Assembly: GCF_015221995.1 (NCBI RefSeq)
Contig: NZ_JADFFM010000001.1
Span: forward strand, 1-64,000
Length of the DNA: 64,000 nucleotides
From: Mucilaginibacter boryungensis
GTDB taxonomy: Bacteria > Bacteroidota > Bacteroidia > Sphingobacteriales > Sphingobacteriaceae
Direction of reading: 5' to 3'
The notes below the pieces were generated by a model, which worked only from the letters and a program-made list of their open reading frames with translations, did not search any database and was not told where the DNA came from. Made by a program: the position numbers and the translations under genes. Within the stretch, counting starts at the first letter, position 1. Every line of letters starts with the position of its first letter. Shown here one piece after another: positions 1 through 8,720 of this stretch.

Positions 1-66
1 AGAAGTTAAGCCCGCCAGAGCCGATGGTACTGCAGTAAAATGTGGGAGAGTAGGTCGGTGCCAAAT
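1..66 (+). rRNA. rrf: 5S ribosomal RNA, 3' end (partial)
   Basis: The first bases of the window match the 3' half of bacterial 5S rRNA: the GAAGTTAAGCCC loop segment, then the CCGATGGTACTGC and TGGGAGAGTAGGTCGGTGCC blocks typical of the molecule. The 5' half and, presumably, the 23S and 16S genes lie outside the window. The exact 3' end, placed near the CCAAA run, is approximate because it cannot be paired with the missing 5' end. An intrinsic terminator follows about 25 bases later. Confidence 0.93.
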
Positions 67-90
67 CTTATCGTCCAGGCGACGTTAAAC

Positions 91-125
91 TTAAACCCTT
101 CATCTATAAGATGAGGGGTTTTTTG
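91..125 (+). terminator. Intrinsic terminator of the rRNA operon
   Basis: A 13-bp stem (AAACCCTTCATCT paired with AGATGAGGGGTTT, one G-T wobble) closes on a very short loop and runs directly into a T-tract. It lies just downstream of the 5S rRNA and before the next gene, as expected for the end of an rRNA operon. Confidence 0.85.
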
Positions 126-215
126 TTATATGCACTTTTCACATCCCTCCCTTTCGTATCTCACCATAAATTGGTAATATCGTAACAAACTGCAGGCCTG
201 CACGCTCTAAACCAT

Positions 216-710
216 ATGTATATCAAAAAAGGATTAACCTTATTGCTGCTGCTATTTTTGTGCGTGCCTTTAAAGGTTTGCGCGCAATTTATTGACTGGG
301 ATGCCCACCGGCCCCTCACCTGGGCCGATTTTGAAGGAAAGTTTGATAAGGCCAACCCGTTTGATTCGTACACCCTGGCCAATGTTAGTTACACCTACCA
401 CTGGCAAAAAGGCGACAGGTTGTTATCCTACCAATTCAAGATAAAGAATGTGCTGCTTAAAGATTCATCGTGGGTGCGCAAAAATAAGGAGACGCCTGCG
501 CTGCTAAAGCACGAGCAACTGCATTTTGATATTGCCGAACTGTATGCCCGCAAGCTGCTATTGGCTTTTAACGCTAAAATTTACACCGCTAACTACGATC
601 AGGAGATAAAAAATATTTATGCACGGATACTAAAAGATACGCGCGATATGCAGGCCCGGTACGATTTGGAAACCGATCACTCAAAAAATAAGGCGGAGCA
701 GGCACAGTAG
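216..710 (+). CDS. Secreted DUF922-like putative zinc protease
   Basis: This 164-residue protein begins with a clear signal peptide (hydrophobic run about residues 5-22, ending VCAQ), so it should be exported. The mature part contains an HExxH zinc-binding motif (H99-E100-H103, context LKHEQLHFDIAE). This matches the DUF922 family of predicted secreted zinc-dependent proteases; family assignment is from motif and layout. The segment around residues 24-45 (DWDAHRPLTWADFEG) is also typical of the family. Substrate is unknown. It stands alone between the rRNA terminator and a convergent small gene, with no obvious operon partner. Confidence 0.75.
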   Translation: MYIKKGLTLLLLLFLCVPLKVCAQFIDWDAHRPLTWADFEGKFDKANPFDSYTLANVSYTYHWQKGDRLLSYQFKIKNVLLKDSSWVRKNKETPALLKHEQLHFDIAELYARKLLLAFNAKIYTANYDQEIKNIYARILKDTRDMQARYDLETDHSKNKAEQAQ

Positions 711-847
711 GAAAGCTATATGGCTGCCCAGCTTCAACAGACCCCGCCTTATCATTAACGCCCATACCCGCTATACTAACGCTAAGCGCGGCGACACCAA
801 CAAGGCGCGACTAACTAAACTTGTGGGCCAGGTTATAAGCTCTGCCC

Positions 848-1060
848 TTAATAGGTTTGCTGGGGCGATATGGTTTGTTTAACCGCGTTTACCGCATCCT
901 CTACAGCATGGCTGGCGTACGACTGCACATCCTTAACAATATCGGGCGGGTTATCCATAAAGTCGCTTAAAATGGACGAGCCGTCCTCGCGTTTTTTGGT
1001 GATATATTGTATCCCGTAGGCAACTGCTGCCCCCAGCACAAATGTTTTAATAAATCCCAT
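848..1060 (-). CDS. Small YtxH-like membrane-associated protein
   Basis: A 70-residue protein starting MGFIKTFVLGAAVAYGIQY. The N-terminal 20 residues form one short hydrophobic segment, followed by a basic KK-R patch and an amphipathic tail with regular Val/Ala/Asp spacing. This layout resembles YtxH-type or gas-vesicle-like small envelope proteins; function is unknown. An upstream in-frame ATG at 1081 would add seven polar residues before the hydrophobic segment. I prefer 1060 because it puts the hydrophobic helix at the N-terminus. It converges on the DUF922-like gene with no recognisable terminator between them. Confidence 0.6.
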   Translation of the reverse strand: MGFIKTFVLGAAVAYGIQYITKKREDGSSILSDFMDNPPDIVKDVQSYASHAVEDAVNAVKQTISPQQTY

Positions 1061-1081
1061 AGTTTTTAAGTTTAATATCAC

Positions 1082-1452
1082 AGCGCAAAGTTGTTAGGTT
1101 ATAAAGGATTGAGGGGGTAGATTTGTTTGTAGGTTTTTTCGTGTACCATATTATTACCTATAATGCTACAAACTAGAATACTTACGTCCGCAAAAAAGGC
1201 TTATGAAGTTTAGCTTCATAAGCCTTTTTGGTTAATAAATGGTGGCGTAGCGGTGTCAGCGCTTAATTATATCGCTGTATTTTGGGGGCTTAGTGTATTG
1301 AGTTGGTAATCTCGCCCCTGCTAATACTTGCTGAGGGACCATCGCAGCGGGTAAAAATGTTATTTATTTTTATCTATTATTATTTATAATTATTCGTTTG
1401 TGATTTTGCCTGCCTATGCTGTTATTTATTTTAGTTGAATTTACCATGCTAT
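1082..1452. other. Intergenic region with one terminator
   Basis: This stretch contains the strong hairpin at 1193-1229, listed separately, and otherwise AT-rich sequence that should include the promoter of the small minus-strand gene. No other credible coding or RNA signal was seen. Confidence 0.5.
1193..1229 (-). terminator. Bidirectional intrinsic terminator downstream of uxuA
   Basis: A perfect 16-bp stem (AAAAAGGCTTATGAAG with CTTCATAAGCCTTTTT) surrounds a 5-base loop and is flanked by A and T runs, so it can terminate in both directions. The gene reading toward it is uxuA on the minus strand, about 220 bases upstream. Confidence 0.8.
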
Positions 1453-2640
1453 TTACAGGGACCTGGCAATCCCCAGTTCCAGTCCGCGCAGCTCGGCCAA
1501 TCCACGCAGGCGGCCAATGGCGCTGTAGCCCGGGTTGGTCTTTTTGGTCAGGTCGTCCAGCATCTGGTGGCCGTGGTCGGGCCGCATGGGGATGTTTACC
1601 TTCCTGTTTTGCATTATTTTAACCACCTCTTTTACAACGCTGTACATATCTACGTCGCCTTCCAGGTGATTGTCTTCATAAAAATCGCCGTCGGCATTGC
1701 GGCGGGTACTGCGCAGGTGCAGGAAGTTGATACGATCGGCAAACTGGGCCACCATAGCGGGCAGATTGTTATCCGGCCGCACCCCGAAGGAGCCGGTGCA
1801 GAAACATAAACCGTTGTTAAAGCTGGGCACGGCTTTTACAAGTGCCTCAATATCAGCGGCTGTGCTAACTACGCGCGGTAACCCTAAAATTGGGTACGGC
1901 GGGTCGTCGGGGTGTATCACCATTTTGGTGCCGCATTCATCGGCCACGGGGATAACCTGCTGCAGGAAATAGATCAGGTTGGCACGCAGCCTGTTAGCAT
2001 CTACGCCTTTATAAGTATCAAGCGCCGCCTGGAATTTCTCGAGGGTGAAACTCTCCTCGCTGCCCGGCAGGCCGGCTATAATATTGCGTTGCAGCAGGGC
2101 TTTATCAGCATCGCTCATACCCTTAAAACGCTGCTCGGCACGGATGATCTCGTCGCTGGTATAATCATCTTCGGCGCCTTTACGCTTCAAAATAAACAGA
2201 TCGAACGCCATAAAAGCGGCTTTCTCGAACAGCAGGGCTTTAGAGCCGTCCTGGACAGTGTAGGCCAGATCGGTACGTGTCCAATCCAGCACCGGCATAA
2301 AATTATAGGTAATTATATGGATACCGCAAGCGGCCAGGTTGCGTATGCTTTGTTTATAGTTGTCGATATATTGCAGATAATCACCGGTTTGAGTTTTAAT
2401 GGCTTCGTGTACAGGTACACTTTCTACCACGTTCCATATCAGGCCGGCGTCGGTCACCTGTTGCTGCCGTTTGCGTATCTCATCTACCGTCCAAACCTGT
2501 CCGTTGGGAATGTGATGCAACGCACTCACCACGCCTGTACAACCAGCCTGGCGGATGTCGGCCAGACTAACGGGATCGGCAGGGCCATACCAGCGCATGG
2601 TTTGTATCATATGGTAAGGTTGATTTTGGGGATTGCTCAT
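1453..2640 (-). CDS. uxuA: Mannonate dehydratase
   Basis: The 395-residue protein has the usual length and N-terminal hallmarks of UxuA ([20 protein letters not shown], then [18 protein letters not shown] and [11 protein letters not shown]). UxuA dehydrates D-mannonate to 2-keto-3-deoxygluconate, the step that takes glucuronate-derived carbon into the KDG pathway in the cytoplasm. No signal peptide is present. The gene is divergent from the SusC gene of the large glycan locus, separated by about 560 bases. That locus encodes polysaccharide lyases and an unsaturated glucuronyl hydrolase, so shared control and use of the released uronate are likely; this link is inference. Confidence 0.95.
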   Translation of the reverse strand: MSNPQNQPYHMIQTMRWYGPADPVSLADIRQAGCTGVVSALHHIPNGQVWTVDEIRKRQQQVTDAGLIWNVVESVPVHEAIKTQTGDYLQYIDNYKQSIRNLAACGIHIITYNFMPVLDWTRTDLAYTVQDGSKALLFEKAAFMAFDLFILKRKGAEDDYTSDEIIRAEQRFKGMSDADKALLQRNIIAGLPGSEESFTLEKFQAALDTYKGVDANRLRANLIYFLQQVIPVADECGTKMVIHPDDPPYPILGLPRVVSTAADIEALVKAVPSFNNGLCFCTGSFGVRPDNNLPAMVAQFADRINFLHLRSTRRNADGDFYEDNHLEGDVDMYSVVKEVVKIMQNRKVNIPMRPDHGHQMLDDLTKKTNPGYSAIGRLRGLAELRGLELGIARSL

Positions 2641-3202
2641 AGGTGTTTTTTTGTTAGTGTATTTAATCTGTCTTCAAAAATAAAAATACAGCTTAAACAT
2701 TTGCATTTTTTATTAATTATAGCTGCGATTAGAAGTAAGCTAAATTAACATCATAAATTATAAAAAGCGATTAATTAGTGTCAAATCGACAAGAATTATA
2801 GGGCATTATATTATGCGAAATTTATAGTATTTATAAGGTTATAATGAAAAATTTAATAAAAACACACGCAAATAATAACTTTTTTTAAATGTTAAAAAAA
2901 TGCCAATTTGATAATAACTCAACCATATATTCATTGTTTTGATTAAAATGGTAATTTATCATGTTAATATAGCTGAATAACTGGCTAATTTTACGAAACA
3001 TTTCTATTGAATTTATGGTGTAATTGCTTTCACCAATTTTAACAGTAAACAATCATTTGTAGCGTATAGGGGAAGAGCGTCTCAATATTTTAACTGCGTG
3101 CGTAGTCAGACTGCGTGTCAGTAAAGTTTTTGGCCGGTAAAAGTTTACATAGTGTGCCGAAAGCAATTAACCAATTCCAATTATTAAACTAAAACTAAGT
3201 AT
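2641..3202. promoter_or_regulatory. Divergent regulatory region between uxuA and the glycan locus
   Basis: A 562-base, very AT-rich gap between divergent uxuA and susC. It must contain both promoters. I did not find a convincing TTG-N17-23-TAnnTTTG pair for susC. A TAnnTTTG match on the minus strand (2682-2675) could be the -7 element of uxuA, but it lacks a clear upstream partner. A direct repeat of ACTGCGTG is described separately. No coding region was seen. Confidence 0.5.
3093..3117 (+). promoter_or_regulatory. ACTGCGTG direct repeat upstream of susC
   Basis: The 8-mer ACTGCGTG occurs twice with a 17-base period (3093-3100 and 3110-3117), about 85 bases upstream of the susC start in otherwise AT-rich sequence. 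Direct repeats of this kind are common targets of AraC-type or hybrid two-component regulators. No such regulator is in the window, so this is only a candidate operator. Confidence 0.3.
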
Positions 3203-6200
3203 ATGAAAAAAAGATGTACTCACATTTTATTTAAACCTATTTCAAAAAAATCGGGAATAGCCCGATTAAAAAACAATGCGGCAGTACTATTGCTGTTATT
3301 GCTGTTCAGTGTATTTACCATCCCGGCCTGGGCGCAAAATGCTATTAAAGTTACCGGTGTTGTTAAGGATAATAAAGGAGCTACCCTGCCAGGGGTTAGT
3401 GTAAAAGTAAAGGGTACCACGGTAGGTACGTTAACAGATATTGACGGGAAGTACAGTCTTAACGTACCTAATACCTCGGCAATATTGGTATTTAGCTATG
3501 TAAGCTTTAATACCAAGGAAGTAACTGTTGGCAGTAACAAAGCTATTGATGTAATCCTGACAGACGCTTCTACAGATCTAAGCGAAATTGTTGTAACTGG
3601 CTACGGGCAATCGGTAACCAAGCGCGATTTAACAGGATCTATTGCTACTGTAAGCGCCAAACAAATCGAAGAACGCCAGCCAGTTAACTTGGCAGACGCT
3701 TTACAGGGGCAAATTGCTGGTGCACAGGTTGTTACAGATGGTGGCGATCCATTCTCGCAGGGAACCATCCAGATTCGCGGTGCTTCATCACTAAATAGCA
3801 CTGGTAACGGGCCACTATATGTAATTGACGGAGTTATTAACAATGATGCTAACTTTTTGAACCCAGCTGATATTGCTTCAATTGAGGTATTGAAGGATGC
3901 ATCTTCTGTAGCCATTTACGGTTCACGCGGAGCTAACGGCGTAATTATCATCACCACCAAAAGGGGTAAGGAAGGCAAGCCAAATGTAAGGGTAGATTAC
4001 TATCACCTGTTTGGAAAGCTTGCACATAAACTGCATACCGTGTCGGCTAACGATTTGCGTTACTACCGTTCGCAACGCGGGGATGGTAATGCTACGCTTA
4101 TTGATTCGACCAACCATTACCTGAATGCCGATAATGATTACCAGGACCTGTTGTTCAGAACCGGCAATAAAGATAATTTGAGTGTAAGCGTGAGCGGCGG
4201 TCAAAAAGGATTGACTTATTATACGGGTGTAAACTATTATTCAGACAAATCTATTGCGATTAATAGCTATGCTCAAAATGTACGGGTAACGTCAAACGTT
4301 GATTATCAGGGAAGTGAGAAACTTAAAATAAGCAATAATCTGTCTTATTCCTACATCACCGGTAATAGTATTGATGTTGGTTCATCGGCTAAACAAGTGT
4401 TTGAACGTAATCCGTGGACGTCGCTTTATAAGCCGGATGGTACTTATAATGGATATATCGAGTCAAAAAGAAACCCTGTAGCACAAGCGGTATATGGACA
4501 AAATGTACCTACGAATATTAGCGTACAGGATAATATCATGGTAAACTACCAGTTGTTAAAGGAGCTGAGGTTCACCACATCATTTAATAGTAGACTGGAC
4601 AATAAAAACACTGCCAAATTCACGCCCGATATTATAACTAATGGTAGTGCGGGGCCCAATTCAGGCAGTAACGAGTTAGATAAGATACTAACTTATGAAT
4701 TCCAGGCTTTTTTAAACTATAATAAAACATTTGTAAAAGATCATCACGTTACTGGTTTACTGGCATTTACCCGCGACAGGACCCGGGAAGATGATTACCA
4801 GTTTGCCGGTACCAACTATTTGAGCGAACTGGTACATACCACCAATGTAGCCACGCTTAATTTAGCCAACGGCGCCACAGCATATGATGCTACCTATTAT
4901 GGGTCAGAATCTGTATTTGGCCGCCTGGGTTACGATTATAAAGGGAGGTATTTTATTAACGGAACCTTAAGGCGCGATGGTTCAAGCAGGTTTGGACCGG
5001 ATAACAAATGGGGCAACTTTTACGCCGGCGCTATAGCATGGCGTTTCTCTGACGAGCCTTTTATGGCATGGACTAAAAACTGGCTGGATGATGGTAAATT
5101 ACGTTATACCATAGGTACAGCAGGTAACGACAGGGTGGGTAACTTTACCTATTCATCTTTTATTGATTTTGGTGGAGGTAGCTATAATGGCAGCAATATT
5201 GCCTATCCCGATACGCAAATTGGTAATCCTACTATTAAATGGGAATCAACCAAAACGCAAAATTTTGGTTTAGACCTAACCCTGCTAAAAGGCCGGTTAA
5301 CTATAACTCCTGAGTACTATATTAAAGCCACTTATGGGTTATTGTACCCAAAGAAAACACCTGAAGAATCGGGTGTAGTACAAGGTTCTATCAACTTGGG
5401 TAATATCGAAAGCCGTGGGTTTGAATTAGCTATAAGCGGTACTCCAATAAGCAAAAAAGACCTTTCATGGAATGTTAATGCTAATATTACTATCCAGAAT
5501 GCAGCCGTAGTAAAATCACTGGCCGATCATCAGCCATACATTGTTAGTACATCATTCCAGATAAAAGAAGGCGGGCATGTAGGCGATTTCTATCTGCTTA
5601 AAAACTTAGGGGTTTACCAGTACGATGTATCTAACGCCTATGCAGCGGATGGAAGCCGCTTAACCCCAGTTGGCGTGGTGGTTGATAAGGCTACCAATAC
5701 ATCAACTGCAACCGGTTATACTTTAAATGGCCAGCCTTACACCGGCCCTATTCATCAGATATCCCGAAACGGTTATGTGCTTAAAGGTGGTAACACCATG
5801 TGGCAGGATACCAATAATGATGGTGTTATTAATGATGATGACCGTATAATTACCGGTAATGCTATACCTAAATTCTTCTTTGGTATAAATAACTACGTTA
5901 AATACAAAGGTTTTAGCCTGAACTTCTTGTTCAACGGTTCATTTGGTAATAAAGTTTATAACTCCGTGGCTAACGGACAAAATGCATTTAGTTCAACCTA
6001 TTCGCCGCCTACTTATGCCGCTATTTACAATTCATGGCATAACCAGGGCGATGTTGTTACTTACCCCAACTTTAGGACTATAAATAAGGATCAATATGGC
6101 GATATTAGTAATGGTATTAATAGCCTGTATATGGAAGATGGTTCGTTTATCCGTTTATCAAGCGCTAAACTGACTTATGACCTGGGAGCAAGACTGGCTT

Positions 6201-6379
6201 CCAAAATCAAATCCAGATCCATTCAGCTATATATTTATGGTAACAACCTGGCCACGTGGACAAATTACGACTGGTACGATCCGGAGTTTACATCATCTAA
6301 CGTACTTTCACAAGGGATAGATGGTGGTAAATACCCACGCCGCAGAGAAGTGGGTATAGGTGCGGTTGTGAATTTTTAA
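3203..6379 (+). CDS. SusC-family TonB-dependent outer-membrane glycan transporter
   Basis: A 1058-residue SusC/RagA protein. It has a signal peptide with an unusually long basic N-region (cleavage near AWAQ, residue 45). A carboxypeptidase-regulatory-like domain follows (about 48-130: VTGVVKDNKGATLPGVSVKVKGT), then the plug domain (EIVVTGYG, ALQGQIAGAQV, IQIRGASSL) and a long beta-barrel ending in Phe. It imports oligosaccharides across the outer membrane with the adjacent SusD. It lacks the N-terminal STN domain found in receptors that signal to FecR-type anti-sigma factors, so control by that route is unlikely. First gene of the locus, 24 bases before susD. Confidence 0.96.
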   Translation: MKKRCTHILFKPISKKSGIARLKNNAAVLLLLLLFSVFTIPAWAQNAIKVTGVVKDNKGATLPGVSVKVKGTTVGTLTDIDGKYSLNVPNTSAILVFSYVSFNTKEVTVGSNKAIDVILTDASTDLSEIVVTGYGQSVTKRDLTGSIATVSAKQIEERQPVNLADALQGQIAGAQVVTDGGDPFSQGTIQIRGASSLNSTGNGPLYVIDGVINNDANFLNPADIASIEVLKDASSVAIYGSRGANGVIIITTKRGKEGKPNVRVDYYHLFGKLAHKLHTVSANDLRYYRSQRGDGNATLIDSTNHYLNADNDYQDLLFRTGNKDNLSVSVSGGQKGLTYYTGVNYYSDKSIAINSYAQNVRVTSNVDYQGSEKLKISNNLSYSYITGNSIDVGSSAKQVFERNPWTSLYKPDGTYNGYIESKRNPVAQAVYGQNVPTNISVQDNIMVNYQLLKELRFTTSFNSRLDNKNTAKFTPDIITNGSAGPNSGSNELDKILTYEFQAFLNYNKTFVKDHHVTGLLAFTRDRTREDDYQFAGTNYLSELVHTTNVATLNLANGATAYDATYYGSESVFGRLGYDYKGRYFINGTLRRDGSSRFGPDNKWGNFYAGAIAWRFSDEPFMAWTKNWLDDGKLRYTIGTAGNDRVGNFTYSSFIDFGGGSYNGSNIAYPDTQIGNPTIKWESTKTQNFGLDLTLLKGRLTITPEYYIKATYGLLYPKKTPEESGVVQGSINLGNIESRGFELAISGTPISKKDLSWNVNANITIQNAAVVKSLADHQPYIVSTSFQIKEGGHVGDFYLLKNLGVYQYDVSNAYAADGSRLTPVGVVVDKATNTSTATGYTLNGQPYTGPIHQISRNGYVLKGGNTMWQDTNNDGVINDDDRIITGNAIPKFFFGINNYVKYKGFSLNFLFNGSFGNKVYNSVANGQNAFSSTYSPPTYAAIYNSWHNQGDVVTYPNFRTINKDQYGDISNGINSLYMEDGSFIRLSSAKLTYDLGARLASKIKSRSIQLYIYGNNLATWTNYDWYDPEFTSSNVLSQGIDGGKYPRRREVGIGAVVNF

Positions 6380-6403
6380 TGTGTTATAAATAAAAAATTT
6401 GTG

Positions 6404-7936
6404 ATGAAAAAAATATTAAATATTGCGGCCTGTGTAAGTATGATTGTACTTATTGGCAGCTGTAAAAAAGATGTTTCCCTTAACTCGCTTGACCAGGCAT
6501 CGCCCGATACCTATTTTCACAGCGGTAAGGATATCACTGCTACTATTGCAGGTATATATGCCTCATTTCAAGTAGAAATGATAGGCAGTGGCAGCACTGC
6601 TAAAAGTAGCGCGTATGATGATGCTAATATTGGCGGCTTTTACCATTACTGGGGCGAAGGCAGGTCTGATAATTTTGACCGTTCTCAATATCCCAATTCC
6701 ATTATTAATGAATTGGCGGCAAATAACCTTACTTATACCGATGCCGCGACAGATTGGGCGGGCCTTTACCGTACTATATTCAGGGCCAATATTGCCATTA
6801 AATATGTTCCGCAGGTTATAAAATATGATAACACGGTTACGCCAACTACTATTAATAATGCATTAGCCCAGGCTTATGCTATGCGTGCCGAAAGTTATTT
6901 TTACATTGTAAGGCTATGGGGCGATGCGGTAATATGGAAAGAACCTTATCTTGATATTACACAACAGGCCACAAGGCCACGTTCGCCGCAGGCTAAAGTA
7001 ATAGATTCGGTTATTATCCCCGACCTGTTAAATGCTTATAAACTACAGCAAACACAGCAAACACCTGTGGTATGGACCATTGGCGAAGGTGCAATTTGTG
7101 CCATACTGGCTGATGTTTACATGTGGAAACATGATTATGTGAATGCTAAACTGTGGATGGAAAACCTGTGGAAAGCAAAAGGGCCAACCGGAAAAGCGTA
7201 CACGGGAGGAACGGCTACTACCCTTGAACCAGCCGCTACGTGGAAAAATGTTTTTTTAACCCCGACCGCCTCAAGTGAACCTATCTGGAGTATAGCCTGG
7301 GATTATACCGTGAATGGTTGTGCCTGTATACCGCCGGCCGTGCAAAATAACAATAACCCTATTAAAGTAGATTCATTATTGCAGGCTAACTGGAAAAAGA
7401 ATAAAACAGATATACGCATGCTGCAAACTATTGATACATTAACTACTACTGGCCACGCAGATAAAATGTATAAATATTATCCTTTCCAGGTAAATGTCCT
7501 TACTAAGGCGCAAGGCTTCGACCCGAATTTTACTAATATTTATTTACCAATGTACCGCCTGGCCGATATGTATTTATTGTATGCCGAAGCAGTAAACCAA
7601 TTAGGGGATTTACCTACAGCACTTAAATATCTGAACTATATACACTTTAGGGCAACCGGTGTAAACTATCCAGCAACGCAATTCACAACAAAAGCCGCCA
7701 TGGAAGATGCTATTTTGCAGGAAAGACAATGGGAGCTATATGGCGAGGGCAAACGCTGGTTTGATTTGGTACGTACTAATAAAGTACAAACTGTAATGGA
7801 TCCTATCCTTATCCGCCGTCAGCGTAATGCAGGCAGTCCGCAGGTAGGTTTTGGCAATCCACAAAAGATCTTGTGGCCTGTTAGCCAATCAGCTTTGCAT
7901 GCTAATAATTTATTAACTCAAAACCCTGGCTATTAA
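6404..7936 (+). CDS. SusD-family surface glycan-binding lipoprotein
   Basis: A 510-residue RagB/SusD protein with a lipoprotein signal (LIGSC, lipidated Cys20). The C-terminal hallmark AILQERQWELYGEGKRWFDLVRTNK and the MYRLADMYLLYAEAVNQLG helix identify the SusD fold. It caps the SusC barrel and captures the glycan at the cell surface. A GTG three bases upstream (6401) is in frame, but the ATG at 6404 gives the canonical MKK start. It lies 24 bases after susC and 11 before the next lipoprotein, so the three are one transcription unit. Confidence 0.95.
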   Translation: MKKILNIAACVSMIVLIGSCKKDVSLNSLDQASPDTYFHSGKDITATIAGIYASFQVEMIGSGSTAKSSAYDDANIGGFYHYWGEGRSDNFDRSQYPNSIINELAANNLTYTDAATDWAGLYRTIFRANIAIKYVPQVIKYDNTVTPTTINNALAQAYAMRAESYFYIVRLWGDAVIWKEPYLDITQQATRPRSPQAKVIDSVIIPDLLNAYKLQQTQQTPVVWTIGEGAICAILADVYMWKHDYVNAKLWMENLWKAKGPTGKAYTGGTATTLEPAATWKNVFLTPTASSEPIWSIAWDYTVNGCACIPPAVQNNNNPIKVDSLLQANWKKNKTDIRMLQTIDTLTTTGHADKMYKYYPFQVNVLTKAQGFDPNFTNIYLPMYRLADMYLLYAEAVNQLGDLPTALKYLNYIHFRATGVNYPATQFTTKAAMEDAILQERQWELYGEGKRWFDLVRTNKVQTVMDPILIRRQRNAGSPQVGFGNPQKILWPVSQSALHANNLLTQNPGY

Positions 7937-7947
7937 TTACTGTAGAT

Positions 7948-8661
7948 ATGAAAAAGATAAAACTTTTATTTGCAATAACATTGCTGATATGTACGGCAGT
8001 AATTTCAAGCTGTACGTTGTTTGGCCTTAAAAAGCAAACAGATTTTAACCGTGTAACCAACGTGGATACCATTGATGCCCATTTGTATAAAACAGCATGG
8101 GCATATATAAAAGCCCGCTCGTATGCAACAAGTGTAGCCAGGGATACCATTTTCAGGCGGATGTATGATGCCATTATATATTCGGGGATTGATACTAACG
8201 AATATATTAAACCGGGACGAACCTATATTTTGATCAACAATAACTCGGTTAAGGCATTGTTTGCAAGCGTATTTACGTCAGCTAATAAAGCGGGGAAAAA
8301 GTGGCAGGACTATAGCGCTGCTGATGTTAAAACATATTTGCAATACCTGATATTGCAGGGGCAATACTCGCATTTTAGTTTACCAACCACTCCGTTTTTT
8401 GCAAAAACATTAGCCCCTGCCGGTGCATATACTACCAATCCTACAGGGTTTAATTTCAGGTCACCTGGTGTAGCTACGTATTTTCCAAACCCCGAGTCAA
8501 CAATGGCTATTTGGGTGCTGCCTTCATCACCCGGTAACCAGTCTGATTATCCCTTGGTTATTAATGGTTCTGCTAATTATGTATACACAAGCGATTTAAT
8601 GCCGACAAATGGTGTGATACAAGTAATGAATACCATAGTTACGCCGGTATTACCGCAATAA
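7948..8661 (+). CDS. FAS1-like surface lipoprotein (putative glycan-binding)
   Basis: A 237-residue lipoprotein (VISSC, Cys22). From about residue 55 it resembles a fasciclin (FAS1) domain: DTIFRRMYDAIIYSG, a central LQYLILQGQYS helix, and a C-terminal SDLMPTNGVIQVMNTIV segment that matches the H2 box of FAS1 domains. It occupies the position usually held by a SusE/SusF-type binding protein, so a role in glycan capture is inferred from location, not from a known binding site. The stop codon is only 16 bases before a strong terminator that separates this module from the enzyme genes. Confidence 0.7.
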   Translation: MKKIKLLFAITLLICTAVISSCTLFGLKKQTDFNRVTNVDTIDAHLYKTAWAYIKARSYATSVARDTIFRRMYDAIIYSGIDTNEYIKPGRTYILINNNSVKALFASVFTSANKAGKKWQDYSAADVKTYLQYLILQGQYSHFSLPTTPFFAKTLAPAGAYTTNPTGFNFRSPGVATYFPNPESTMAIWVLPSSPGNQSDYPLVINGSANYVYTSDLMPTNGVIQVMNTIVTPVLPQ

Positions 8662-8677
8662 AAATAAATACACCCTT

Positions 8678-8720
8678 GGGTCAGCTATCATTTTTTTAGA
8701 TGATAACTGACCCATTTTTT
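8678..8720 (+). terminator. Terminator between the Sus module and the enzyme genes
   Basis: A 14-bp stem with one mismatch (GGGTCAGCTATCAT with ATGATAACTGACCC, loop 8692-8699) is followed by ATTTTTT. It starts 16 bases after the stop of the FAS1-like lipoprotein, and its T-tract ends exactly at the ATG of the GH2 gene (8721). It should reduce read-through from the highly expressed SusC/SusD genes into the hydrolase genes. Confidence 0.8.

Noticed and set aside
1912..2748. A 278-codon plus-strand frame opposite uxuA
   Set aside because: It lies antisense to a complete, clearly recognised uxuA; its translation has no family features.
8700..8720. Start of GH2 at ATG 8700
   Set aside because: This ATG lies in the 3' arm of the terminator stem and adds residues before a normal signal peptide.
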